A DNA stretch of 11,134 nt, taken from positions 1 through 11,134 of the forward strand of contig JADNYV010000994.1 of the NCBI GenBank assembly GCA_015501055.1, read 5' to 3'. A program made the translations under genes and the position numbers. This document shows, in pieces, positions 1 to 8,226 of this stretch. The notes below the pieces were generated by a model. It did not search any database. It was not told the DNA's origin and was given only the letters and a program-made list of their open reading frames with translations. Position 1 is the stretch's first letter; every line of letters starts with the position of its first letter. The DNA comes from Mucidula mucida (lineage: Eukaryota > Basidiomycota > Agaricomycetes > Agaricales > Physalacriaceae).

Positions 1-1132
1 GTGACTGTGTTCTTGGGGGAACGTCTGACCAGCGAACCGACATCGGAGGAGAGCTGGGCTTCCGAAGGAGAAGGCCGCTGTATGCATATGTGGCCAGCGG
101 GGCTGTCTTTGCGCACAATGTGCACATGACGCAGGTTGGGGAGAGTGAAGGGCTTGAGTAGAGCGCCCTCTTTGACAGTCAAGGCGTCGACAGTCTTATC
201 GACAATTTGACCTTCGGCTAACGACGAGAGAGGTTCAAAACCTGTAAGTCGCAGTCGCGGTCGTAAGCCCTCTTCCAGCGCGCGGAGGGCATCCCATCCT
301 GGTTCCACGTCGCCCGGACAGGCTGTGTGGTGAGCGCGAGGTCTCTTAGCATCTTGAGATCGTATGCCTTCAGACCCGACAACTCTACCATTTGCGTCGG
401 CATCACGACATCTTCACCTCGTCCCATCGTTGGCCTGTGGATGAGGGCTAGGACGATCTCTTTGGCCCAAATGATTCTCGATCTGGACGATTGAAGGAGG
501 GGAATGACAGCTCGATATCGAGGGCACTCCGCATGAGCGCTCAAGAGTCTCCTTCACCACCAACGCAGTTCTTGTTCAGCAGCTTGGGATTGCTAATAAG
601 GAGCCGTGACCAGAGGTGGGGGGATTTCAGCGCAGCATGCTGCCACAGTTTGTTTACTTGCGCAACGGCAAATGGACCTGTCGCGGGGGTTCGAGACATT
701 GTAAGGCTCTGGAGCGAGGAAGAACAGCTTTGTGGACGATCTCTTTAGAGAGCTTGTTCGACCCACAGAGCTTCCACAGGTTCTCCAATTTCGCCACGCC
801 CTCCGAGAATTCCTCGAAGGAAGTTTTGAGTTGTTCGTCTCTCCAATTGAGGGCATCAATGTCCTCGATGATACCTTTGAACGTGTCGATAAGAAAGCGA
901 ATATTCTTCGTATCCGGAGTCGTGAGTGATGTCCTGACCAGATGTTGATTGTAAAGGGAGTGGGGGTTGTGGACCATCTTTTGAAAGACTTCTATTCGCG
1001 TTTGAAGGACATCCGGGATGTTATTGGTGACATCTCGCAGCGACTTCCTGGGCACCTAAGCCAAGTCAGAGAACAACAATAGCGAAGAGAGCACAGTAAA
1101 AAATACCTTGCGAGCTTTGGTTTGGGCGCCAT
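1..1132 (-). pseudogene. F-box-like protein gene A, 5' two thirds, frame interrupted (runs off left edge)
   Basis: Paralogue of gene B, recognised by collinear translation: the motifs RDVTNNIPDVLQT, TPDTKNIRFL, EFSEG..LENLW, EIVHK, APEPYNV, FAVAQVNKLWQHAALKSPHLW and FTLPNLRHVHIVRK match B segments in the same order. The F-box-like core lies near 670-760, and the start of a leucine-rich C-terminal part follows. The ATG is 1132-1130, about 110 nt after the TATA box. A short first exon (1132-1107) is followed by a 51-nt intron (1106-1056) placed exactly as in B. The coding frame changes seven times, near 1115, 729-731, 685-689, 560-564, 522-524, 469-471 and 296. Each is a one-base change in or beside a short base run, and no nonsense codon appears in the joined frame of about 360 residues. 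By family knowledge the product would be an SCF ubiquitin-ligase receptor. Family identity is fairly secure; whether it is a dead gene or a sequencing artefact is open. Confidence 0.7.
1056..1106 (-). other. Intron 1 of gene A with two competing acceptors
   Basis: The donor GTATTT follows AAG at 1108-1107. A CTGAC branch-site-like motif lies about 10 nt before the acceptor CTTAG ending at 1056. The length (51 nt) and position equal those of the gene B intron. With this acceptor the ATG frame does not enter the conserved RDVTNN frame. A second acceptor, CCCAG ending at 1048 and 8 nt further on, would join the ATG frame to it directly (MAPKPKLAR then KSLRDV). Otherwise one missing base in exon 1 (GG read as G near 1115) restores the frame with the 51-nt intron. 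Confidence 0.6.
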
Positions 1133-1199
1133 TTCTGAGTGCCAGAGACTTTGTTCGACGAGAGGTTGTTCGATTGGGGCTTTGATTGAGGATGGTGGA

Positions 1200-1315
1200 T
1201 GAGTGAGAGTCTACAATGGACGCGACACAACCCGTGACTGCTTTATATACACGAGTACACAAAGGATGACCCTAGAGGCAAGTTCGCATGTGACCGCTGT
1301 GGACGTGCCATTGTC
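1200..1315 (-). promoter_or_regulatory. Core promoter of gene A, conserved with that of gene B
   Basis: In gene orientation the TATA box TATATAAA is at 1249-1242. Just upstream lies a 24-nt block (1279-1256) identical to 5639-5616 in front of gene B. Further upstream an 18-nt block (1314-1297, containing GGCACGTCCACAG) is identical to 5676-5659. Downstream of TATA, the segments GGACGCGACACA and GAGTGAGAGT (plus-strand reading) are also shared. Order and spacing are the same at both genes, so this looks like a duplicated and retained promoter rather than chance similarity. Confidence 0.75.
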
Positions 1316-1370
1316 ACTCCCAAAATAGTAATCGGAGAACAATGGACTTACGGCAAGTGTATTATAGCAG

Positions 1371-1422
1371 CAGCGGCGCTGATTGCTTCTTCATTCCTGC
1401 CGGCCGCCGAAATGTGGCCCAC
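1371..1422. repeat. Direct repeat in upstream region of gene A, copy 1
   Basis: It begins CAGCGGCGCT and includes a 29-nt segment (1394-1422) that matches 1570-1598 at 26 of 29 positions. The second copy is offset by 176-180 bp. A weaker relative (CAGCGCTGC...AAGTGTGG) lies at about 5734-5772, at the corresponding place upstream of gene B. Function unknown; it could be an upstream regulatory unit duplicated once at A. Confidence 0.6.
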
Positions 1423-1550
1423 AAAAAGTGTTACGCACCCAGCGCAACATTTGTAGGCTCAACGATGAATGTTCAATTTTGACATCATCCATGATGGTGA
1501 TAGAACTAAACTCACCTCTGTGAGGCTATGCTGTAAGTCGAATATATCAC

Positions 1551-1598
1551 CAGCGGCGCTAATGGTCCTTTCCTGCCGACCGCCGAAGTGTGGCGCAC
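1551..1598. repeat. Direct repeat in upstream region of gene A, copy 2
   Basis: Second copy of the element at 1371-1422. It starts with the same CAGCGGCGCT, and its CCGCCGAAGTGTGG core differs from copy 1 by a few substitutions and a 3-4 nt length difference in the spacer. Confidence 0.6.
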
Positions 1599-2462
1599 TA
1601 AATCAGTTTTATACCCCCTTCCCATTCGACGTATCTACAGGAGGTTCAGGAGCAGGAAGAGGTAGAGTCGGTACAACTTACCCGCTCCACCGATTTCTCC
1701 TCGGGCAACAACTTTGAGACGTCAAACAAAATAGAGGGGGACCCGAAGCGCGAAGGGTCCAGACTGGGAGAAGGGAGAGAACTCGTCGAGATGTCGTCGC
1801 GTACGCTCATGATGATGGTAGTGGTGAAGGGTACATCATCAAGCACAACACCTATCTTTATACCGGTACGGGAGACGTCAGTATTACGAACTCACGTTCC
1901 TCGTGAGTTATGACATTGGAACGTGTCTTCTTCTCCCTTAATGGGAAAACCTCAAGCGAAGAAGGGCAACCCCCCGTCCCAGGCCGCTGAGGTGACAAAG
2001 CGTACTTGCGTCCGGCAAGACTGTCGCATGAAATCGTAGGAATGGTTCAACTTGGAGAGTTTCAGCTGACTATCACTGAGGGTGGTGTGCAGAACCTCAC
2101 CCAGAAAGTTCCGTGCGCACTAATCACGAGCTTGCTTGATGCAATGCATTCTCGAAAATGCTGAAGATTCAATTCCTACGATTCCTATACACACACCTTC
2201 CAAAAACCACCCCCGCTTTTAAATTCTTGCATCTTCGTTCAAGCCCTTTTCAAAGAGAGTCCGTTGCGACGAAAAATAAAGCAAGTGTACTGCGTTCGAG
2301 TGCATGAGGACGAGAAAGCTGACTAGCATTTCTGAAGTACACGGATAATTCAACATGATGTTCAGCACCTTAAGTCCAAATGACAACGCATGACTTCACC
2401 CAACTCCCTAGTGTGAGCAAGGCCTGATCGCCCTCGGCCGTCTATGATGCGTCGTGGGCGTA
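1599..2462. other. No supported gene
   Basis: Only short open frames occur here. A plus-strand frame at about 1718-1900 reads plausibly (ending GYIIKHNTYLY..GDVSITNS) but begins directly after a stop, has no ATG and matches nothing I recognise. An overlapping minus-strand frame (1846-1646) is low-complexity Ser/Asp. A TTTTAAA followed by a pyrimidine-rich stretch near 2215-2250 resembles a promoter but leads to no usable frame. The part next to 2462 should hold the 3' end of gene C transcripts. Confidence 0.5.
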
Positions 2463-3755
2463 TCATTCCTCTGGGCTGGAGATAACTAATGACGCCGCAG
2501 GAAGGTCTCCTTTATGTACTGCATCGAGCAAAGCCTTTACACGCCCAACAATATCATCAAACAACTTGCGTGTAGACGGCCGAGTGAAGCGCGCACGAAT
2601 TTGGGCAATCCAGACGGCCAACAATTTCGGATCTCGGGTGCTCTCCAAATTCGCGAAGAGGCACTTCTTCCACAACTTTTCGGCCTCGAGCGCGACTGAA
2701 AAGCCCTCGGGCTTCGCAGAGAAGCTGGTGGGGTACGCCGTCGTGTTCGACGGAGGGGGTCGGGTGTCGAGGAGATCAATGAGGAGGGAAAGGTAAAGAG
2801 TTGTTGATGGGGAGATGGTTAACAAGTGGGTTTCGTCCTCGAGACGGCATAGGGTGGTGAGCATGTGCCAACGGACACTCACTTGTTCAGAGGTTTGAAC
2901 GCTTGTTCTGGGGTCAACGATCCATACTAGATCCGTGTTCCCTCGGAGTGTCCATACGGCATCGATGAGGGCGCTCGTGTTCCATCCATGAGGGTACCCC
3001 ACCTTTTGTAGGTACGACGTGAGGTGGCATATTGTCAAGAGAGCCTGCTGCCTGGAGGCGGTTTCAGGTCCCAAGGCCGGCGCTGTTGCGCGAAGCAATA
3101 GTGCGCCAAACGCGCCTTGCAGTGGCAACACAGAGTCCCTATACCGACATAACGCCTCGACAAGAACCAAAGCTGCCATGAACTCTTTCCCTTCTCCCAC
3201 CAGCTTCCTCACAAACTCTTCTGCTTTATATACCGTGAAAGCTTCCCTCTTCACCAGCGTAAGCGCCCTCTCCAACCATCCATTTCTCTGCAGCTCACCC
3301 TTCTGCGTAGCACCCTGGTACTTGTGCTTTTGAGTTATCGCCAACTCAACTAACATCTCAGTGACGCGCCAGCGCGTTTGAGGTTTAAGATCGACTAGGT
3401 GTGCCTGGCCGCGTACCTCATTGTTAGAGCGAAGGAGCCGAAGTCCAGAGATGATGTTGAACGCTTGGTGCGCGCGCGAAGGTTTGAGTGTCGTGGCGCG
3501 CAGACAGTCGTGTATGGCGCCTGCTGCTGGGACGGCAAGGCGCCCACCAACCCACAGAAGACGCGGCGGTGGTGATTCCCAACCTGGCATGTCGAACAAG
3601 AGCCGGATTTGGGAACGCCATGTTTTCAAGGCGTGAATTTGCCTTTTCTGCCGCTGTTCCATGTCTTCATCGCTCGGGCTCCTTGTGCTATAAGATATTC
3701 TCTGAGAATGCCGTATCGCAGCTATTTCCCGGCGCCATGGATATCGACATAGCAT
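2463..3755 (-). CDS. Hypothetical protein (430 aa), probable mitochondrial, gene C
   Basis: A single-exon frame of 430 codons with no internal stop, ending in SSPEE and TGA at 2465-2463. I place the start at the ATG 3755-3753; the frame extends a little upstream but only to non-ATG codons. Residues 1-28 are rich in Arg (positions 4, 8, 9, 15, 19, 25) and Ser with a single acidic residue, as in a mitochondrial targeting peptide, with RISYSTRSP as a plausible processing region. The rest is predicted by eye to be mostly alpha-helical: repeated Leu/Ala-rich helices, a basic segment after residue 32 (EQRQKRQIHALKTWRSQIR), and a proline-rich loop at DTRPPPSNTT. No catalytic motif or transmembrane segment is evident, and I do not recognise the family. 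It sits head-to-tail between the two F-box paralogues, only 179 bp after the end of gene B, so its promoter must be short. It has none of the frame breaks seen in A and B. Confidence 0.78.
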   Translation of the reverse strand: MLCRYPWRREIAAIRHSQRISYSTRSPSDEDMEQRQKRQIHALKTWRSQIRLLFDMPGWESPPPRLLWVGGRLAVPAAGAIHDCLRATTLKPSRAHQAFNIISGLRLLRSNNEVRGQAHLVDLKPQTRWRVTEMLVELAITQKHKYQGATQKGELQRNGWLERALTLVKREAFTVYKAEEFVRKLVGEGKEFMAALVLVEALCRYRDSVLPLQGAFGALLLRATAPALGPETASRQQALLTICHLTSYLQKVGYPHGWNTSALIDAVWTLRGNTDLVWIVDPRTSVQTSEQVSVRWHMLTTLCRLEDETHLLTISPSTTLYLSLLIDLLDTRPPPSNTTAYPTSFSAKPEGFSVALEAEKLWKKCLFANLESTRDPKLLAVWIAQIRARFTRPSTRKLFDDIVGRVKALLDAVHKGDLPAASLVISSPEE

Positions 3756-3799
3756 GCCGTTAGACAACTTTTGGCGCGTGAGTGATACCTGCAAAGTTC

Positions 3800-3838
3800 C
3801 ACGTGGTTGCAGAGAAGGAAGAATGGGATCACGTGGTT
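3800..3838 (-). promoter_or_regulatory. Pair of CACGTG E-boxes in front of gene C
   Basis: The palindrome CACGTG occurs at 3800-3805 and 3830-3835, each inside the identical 9-mer CACGTGGTT, exactly 30 bp apart (about three helical turns on the same face). They lie 45-80 nt upstream of the gene C ATG. CACGTG is the classic site of fungal bHLH regulators such as Cbf1 and Pho4. Binding is inferred from sequence only. Confidence 0.45.
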
Positions 3839-3934
3839 CGGCGGAAGATTGTCAAATACGATACAATAAGATAGATACGTTCTAATATATATACAAGTTT
3901 GTACAAGCTGTGTTCAATCAGATGAGATCTTCAT
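3839..3934 (-). promoter_or_regulatory. Compact intergenic region between genes B and C
   Basis: It contains an AT-rich TATATATA-type tract at about 3884-3893, which could serve as the TATA element of gene C or as part of the gene B polyadenylation region. With only 179 bp between the B stop and the C start, the B 3' end and the C promoter must overlap or abut. Confidence 0.35.
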
Positions 3935-5493
3935 TCACGAAAATTCCTCAAGCTGTGTAACCTTCACACTCTTCAACGCCTTCAACTTCTTTAGCACATC
4001 CTTATTCATCAGCATGCTCGCATCTGGGAACAGCGCCAACTCCCTCAACTTTTCCCCTTTCCCTGCACGACTCCTGAGCACCTGCAAAAAGGCCTCCGTC
4101 AAACATTTGTCCCGGGTGTCCCGATAATCATTCTTATCGGTGCTTTGTATCCAAAGCGCCAACGTTGTCAAAGACGACAGCCAGTCCGTATTTGCCAAGA
4201 CTGGCAAGACGTTAAGAATGCGGGGGTCGTAGGCGCCCTTCATCTTGATTCGAAGAGTACGCAAGCCAGGAAATGCTTCGTCGATACCCATCAAAAACTC
4301 TATGCTCAGCACAGGGTTTGTGAGCAAGAGAGACCTGACTGTGCAGGACGAGGAACGTTTGACAAGCGAGTGAACGGAGGAGAGCTGTAATGTCGAGGGT
4401 GTGCGGTCCCCCACAGTTTTGTAACCTGCAGGATTACCCTTCCGCACAATATGGACGTGCTGTAGCTTTGGGAGAGTAAAGCGATGAAGATCGGCGCCTT
4501 CCTCGACCGTCATCTCACCAACACTATCATCAACTATCTCGCCTGTGGAAAAAGACGCCAGAGGCTCAAGGCCTTTGAACGGTATGTTTCCCAGTTGGGT
4601 AACAAACTCGCTCTGAGCGCACGAACGCCATCCAGCTCTCGTTCCGCGTCCCCTGGGGCAATGTTCACCATAAGCGAGAGCTTTTGCACTATCCCGAGGT
4701 GGTCTCCTTTCAGCTTGTTAAGTAAAGCCATATGGTCAGGCGTCAACGAAATCGCCGCCTTGGCCCATCGCTTGTGTTCACCGACGACCGCAATGACAAT
4801 TTGCGTGGCCCAAACGGACTCCATGTCTGGATCGTTGAAGAAAGGGAATTCCAGGCGTATTACGAGGGGCTCTGAGCCTGAGAGCTTGAGTGCCTTCGTC
4901 ACCCGCAGCGCGCATTTGTAATTCAGCGTGCGCGGGTTTGTGGGTTCATTTGTTATAATGAGCGCGTCCAGAGGTTGGGGAGTGCAACGCAGCATTTCGC
5001 CAACTCTTTTTGACTAGCGCGACAGCGATCGGACTGGGTGCGAGAACGTCGTAGGGTTCTGGCGTGAGGAAGGAGAGGATGTGGGAGATGATTCTGGTGG
5101 TAGCAGGTTCCACCTGCTCAAGGCCCATAGCTTTCCCAATTGCTCCGCGGCTACCGAAAACTCATCGTAGAGAGTTTGGAGGCCACTCAACTTCATATCT
5201 TCGTTCGTCCGTTTGAGATCATTGAGTATGTTGCTGAAGACAATATCGAGAAAGCGGATGCTATGCTCGTCACGAGTAGTCAGCAACTTCCTCGTGAGTA
5301 GTTCGTGATATATCGAGGATGAGTTCCTGAGTTGTTGTCGATAGGTCTTTATTTGCGTTTGAAGTTCAGCGGGGAGAGCGTTTGTGATATCACGGAACGG
5401 CTGCCTGGGCGTCGTCTGAGCCAGGTCAGACAATATACAATGAAGTAGAGCACAATGATTAAATACCTTGCGACCTCGTTGTCTGGACGCCAT
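3935..5493 (-). pseudogene. F-box-like / leucine-rich protein gene B, complete but with four frame breaks
   Basis: The ATG 5493-5491 opens a 27-nt exon (MASRQRGRK), then a 51-nt intron, then one long exon to TGA 3937-3935. Joined across four one-base breaks, the product is about 503 aa with no nonsense codon. N-terminal residues 10-105 are helical; an F-box-like core starts near residue 113 (LLPPE, IISHILSFLTPEPYDV, AVALVKKSWRNAALHSP). The C-terminal half has leucine-rich strand-like units (FTLPKLQHVHIVRK, FPGLRTLRIKMKG, LSSLTTLALW, EKLRELALFPD, LKALKSVKV). The breaks fall near 5092-5094 (GAA for GAAA), 4977-4980 (C run), 4968-4969 (GG for GGG) and 4604-4612. Residues about 312-503 are an intact frame (4513-3935). 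By family, an F-box protein recruits substrates to an SCF ubiquitin ligase through Skp1. The agaric F-box-like family is large and poorly characterised, so the substrate is unknown. Confidence 0.75.
5416..5466 (-). other. Intron 1 of gene B
   Basis: Donor GTATTT after AAG, CTGAC branch-like motif, acceptor CTCAG ending at 5416. Its length is 51 nt, a multiple of three without a stop, so the frame reads through it. The intron call rests on the splice signals and on the same intron at the same codon in gene A. The downstream CCCAG used as an alternative in A would lead quickly to a stop here. Confidence 0.75.
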
Positions 5494-5569
5494 TCGAGTG
5501 TCACTTGGTTTCGATGGGGGTGATTGTACAAATGGGAGACTTTGTCTGAGGATGGTTCCTTGAGTTGGG

Positions 5570-5677
5570 TCAGAGTGAGAGTGGACGCGACACATGACTG
5601 CTCTATATACCCGATTACACAAAGGATGACCCTAGAGGCCAATTACCGCATTTGACAACTGTGGACGTGCCATTGTT
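5570..5677 (-). promoter_or_regulatory. Core promoter of gene B, conserved with that of gene A
   Basis: The TATA box TATATAGA is at 5609-5602, about 110 nt upstream of the ATG. The 24-nt block at 5639-5616 and the 18-nt block at 5676-5659 are identical to blocks upstream of gene A, with the same order and nearly the same spacing. Confidence 0.75.
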
Positions 5678-5733
5678 AGTCCGATTAGGAAATAGTGGAC
5701 CACGAGACTTACACAGTCAGTTGAAAATCGTAT

Positions 5734-6345
5734 CAGCGCTGCCTAATTTCGCGCAGACTTCCCAAAGTGTGGTGAACGAAGTCTCTAACAACCCACGGCA
5801 CAATGTGTCCTAGCTTCGACATTATTTTTGTATTGATATCTAATACATCCAAGCTTTCAGATAATTGATAATGATGACAGAAATCGAAATCACCTTCATG
5901 AAGCTTGAGGAGAATCCTAAAGTCAATGACCACATATGCTCAGCATGGTGCGGTATTCCAGTGAATGAGGTACTAAGACTCGAGCAGTACTCCATTGTGG
6001 CGGCGAACGATAAAGTCATATGACCGTGATGACGCTTGGACAAATTGAGGATCTGCGGATTCGGTTCTCTTCGCTATGAGACGTCGATAGAACGGGGAAC
6101 AGGCGAGGATGACTATCGGAAGAAAGAGACTAGGATACCGCAACGGGCTCTAACGCATAAACGCCGTGGCGCCAACCGCTAGGTAACCGTGTGTCATCAG
6201 GAACCCAAGAGTTTCTACCTGCTGCAAGGACCGACCCGACTACCTGAGCTGCAAATATACCTGGCAAATTATTGTTGCCTTCCAGACGAAGCAGCAAATT
6301 CGAAACCGAGGTCAGGTATATCCTCAAGAAACGACAGAACAAGGG
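5734..6345. other. No supported gene; distal upstream region of gene B
   Basis: The start (5734-5772) resembles the repeat upstream of gene A. A small inverted repeat TGTATT/AATACA with a 7-nt spacer lies at 5829-5847. The remaining open frames on both strands are short and low in recognisable content, including a minus-strand frame at 6372-6130. Confidence 0.45.
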
Positions 6346-7128
6346 ATGGTGGAGCAGATGATAGATGATCAAAGGGATCGTCGCCGTTGGTCAATATCTC
6401 AGCAGCCCAGTGCGATAACGCAGCTTGCTGCAAATTGCTCGTCATACCGCAAAACTGGACAGTGGAAGGCCCGTGCGAGTAACCTGACCGGGCGAATATA
6501 TCATGGCGAAGACGACAAGGTATGCATGTCCTGCACGCACCGAAGGCGAGACGCGCAGTTATCGTTTGACTGTCCGCTAATACTATCCCAGAAACGAAGA
6601 TGACGGGAGAAGGAAAAAATTGGTCTCCGGGCCGGTCTATCCGATGTTCCTTAAAACCTTACCGCCACCATCTTTAGGTCTACTTACATGCTGCCAGTGA
6701 TAGGCGTATTCTCGTCTGATCCTAAATGATTAGCTCCGCGCTCCTCCTGTTCATGCGCGCCACCAGCAGGCCGGCCCCTGGAGTACGTTGGTTCCACTCC
6801 CCCGTCACCTCTCAAGCGACGGCGCTCTCTCGCCATGGAGGTGGGAAGTGAATTTGACCTACTCACAATTACTAGTACTTGGCAGGAGTTGGTTTCGTGT
6901 TGGTTCCCTCGTCACCTGTACTATGTATACTCACAAACGTCCAATGTAGCACTCCAAGCGCGTCTAAGCGATTTGGACGCCGAACTCGCTGCTGAGCGCC
7001 GCAGACGTAGAGACTGCGAACGTGCGGTTGAAGACATTCGCCGGGAATGCCGACACCTGTTCGTTGTTCCAGCAATCTTCGATGCTGTCTTGGCTGTCTC
7101 GAAGCTCAGGAACAAGTTTCAAAACTGA
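6346..7128 (+). pseudogene. Broken locus D: cysteine-cluster plus coiled-coil protein, unknown function
   Basis: Two plus-strand frames can be joined into one plausible protein. The first (ATG 6346) contains RIYHGEDDKVCMSC followed by RRRDAQLSFDCP, a spaced-cysteine pattern. It stops at 6601-6603, but changing one base in the AAA/CCC run near 6589-6594 carries it into EDDGRRKKLVSGPVYPMF. A candidate 56-nt intron (6678-6733, weak GTCTAC donor, ATTAG acceptor) then joins in phase to GRPLEYVGSTPPSPLKRRRS, a basic linker. The last part (ATG 6835 onward) has a charged coiled coil (ALQARLSDLDAELAAERRRR) and ends with RRECRHLFVVPAIFDAVLAV before TGA at 7126-7128. The order cysteine cluster, basic linker, coiled coil, RREC..FVVPA recalls an uncharacterised family I have seen in agaric genomes; this is memory, not a search. 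A good donor-acceptor pair at 6520-6591 is an alternative. The extent and upstream end are uncertain. Confidence 0.35.
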
Positions 7129-8140
7129 TCATTGCTTCCTCTGTTGGCTTCACGGACACGACGATAACATGCGGTAGGCGTGCAGTCATGGACTAGGAAT
7201 GCAAAGGGACACACCATGGTGCTACACTCTGTGTCCACTGACGAGTGGGCTTTCCATCTATGCCTACTATAGCGTCTTCGCTTCAGAGCCCACTTGTCCT
7301 ACCGATCATGACTGCTGAGAATCCTTGGTCGGTAAAAGGGAGTGGTAGTAGGTCTGTACCTACTTCAGTGGCGTCGCTATCCTCTTCCTTGCCTCGTGTT
7401 CTTCGCTCGGAAAGTAGACCTTCATCGTGTTGGTTACTACCTGTCCGGTATTATGATTCGTGACTCTTTTCAGATGCTGTCTTAAGGTACCAGTCTGAAA
7501 ACTTTGAGTGGTTTTCTTGACCATTCCGTCAACTGCTTGAGGACTTTGGTCCTAGCGGAATAGCCCCTCATAGGCCGAAGTCCTTCCGTTAATTTTTTTT
7601 CTGCACTCAAAGTCGAATTGTCACTCCAGGATACAAAGTAGCGTAGCTATCTCCTTGATACGACTCATACGAGTGTGATTCCCTTCGAGTGTAGTTGGTT
7701 CGAATGTCAAAGGTTACAGGACCAACCTTACCCTCTTGATTTCGTGGCCACTTGTCCTATCGGGCTTCATAAGAGAAGATACATGTATTGTATGTTTTTG
7801 TAGAAGCCTCTTGCCTGAACGTTATGGCTTGAAGAGACCAGACTTGTTATCGATCTCGAGGCCACGTGTCCTACTGCAACAGCGCCTTTCTACAAATTCA
7901 GATCCTGCTCTCAGAGAGCTTTTTTTGCATCCACTTGAAGTGCTATCTCGGACTGTCGTCCACTGGCCGTAGTGTCATCTTCGAGCAGGATAGGCCCGGA
8001 GGTAATGCTACAGAATCCCTCCTCAGGCATTATATCTCTAGTCCGGCCAGTGTCCACTGACCGAATGCGGCAAAAGTATCCAAATCGGGGAATTGTGACT
8101 GGCATGCCATTGTGACCATTCGATCATCTGCAACAGTCAA
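7129..8140. other. No supported gene upstream of the kinase
   Basis: Open frames are short, with no ATG-led domain I recognise. Besides the hairpin at 7540-7584, I saw only short similar motifs: CCAC(T/G)TGTCCTA three times near 7290, 7748 and 7863, and GTGTCCACTGAC at 7231 and 8050. These are within what chance allows. No tRNA-like cloverleaf or transposon end was found. Confidence 0.45.
7540..7600 (+). other. 12-bp hairpin followed by a T8 run
   Basis: Positions 7540-7551 (AGGACTTTGGTC) pair with 7573-7584 (GGCCGAAGTCCT): 12 pairs, two of them G-T, enclosing a 21-nt loop. Eight T follow at 7593-7600. The shape resembles a structured RNA end or a Pol III terminator context, but no A/B-box promoter or RNA gene is recognisable nearby. 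Confidence 0.3.
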
Positions 8141-8177
8141 GACGCGAACAAAGAGACGCGTCTTCGCGGTATAAAAG
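8141..8177 (+). promoter_or_regulatory. Kinase promoter: TATA box and MCB-like palindrome
   Basis: The TATA box TATAAAAG is at 8170-8177, about 50 nt before the ATG at 8227. Directly upstream is the 10-bp palindrome AGACGCGTCT (8154-8163) with ACGCGT at its centre, the MluI cell-cycle box bound by MBF-type APSES factors in yeasts. A related GACGCGA is at 8141-8147. The TATA call is strong; the cell-cycle role is inference. Confidence 0.55.
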
Positions 8178-8226
8178 CCTGAGTTTCTGTTGCTTTGTTG
8201 CCAAATACGCCTTCATCATCTTCATT

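Noticed and set aside
1469..1717. Plus-strand 82-codon frame starting MFNFDIIHDGD
   Set aside because: It lies across the duplicated upstream repeats of gene A, has no recognisable domain, and changes character between the repeat copies; most likely chance.
3019..3333. 104-codon plus-strand frame, and other plus-strand frames at 2514-2796 and 3421-3763
   Set aside because: All are antisense to the intact gene C and have the compositional look of mirror frames.
5829..5847. Inverted repeat TGTATT-GATATCT-AATACA
   Set aside because: A six-base stem in AT-rich DNA is expected by chance and lies in no evident functional context.
6684..6866. Minus-strand 60-codon frame rich in Arg/Gly/Glu
   Set aside because: It is antisense to the basic linker region of locus D and is low complexity.
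7525..7600. Slight resemblance of CCGTCAA...CTTGAGGACTTT to antisense small-subunit rRNA
   Set aside because: The match does not extend beyond a few bases and the neighbouring conserved rRNA segments are absent.
7290..7877. Three CCAC(T/G)TGTCCTA motifs
   Set aside because: Spacing is irregular, flanks are unrelated and the motif is short; no array.
7231..8061. 12-nt direct repeat GTGTCCACTGAC at 7231 and 8050 as possible ends of a mobile element
   Set aside because: Several 12-nt matches are expected by chance in a window this size, and no terminal inverted repeats, target duplication or transposase frame accompany it.
8098..8116. TGCCATTGT near the kinase promoter, resembling the conserved block upstream of genes A and B
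   Set aside because: Only nine bases match and the orientation relative to the gene is opposite.
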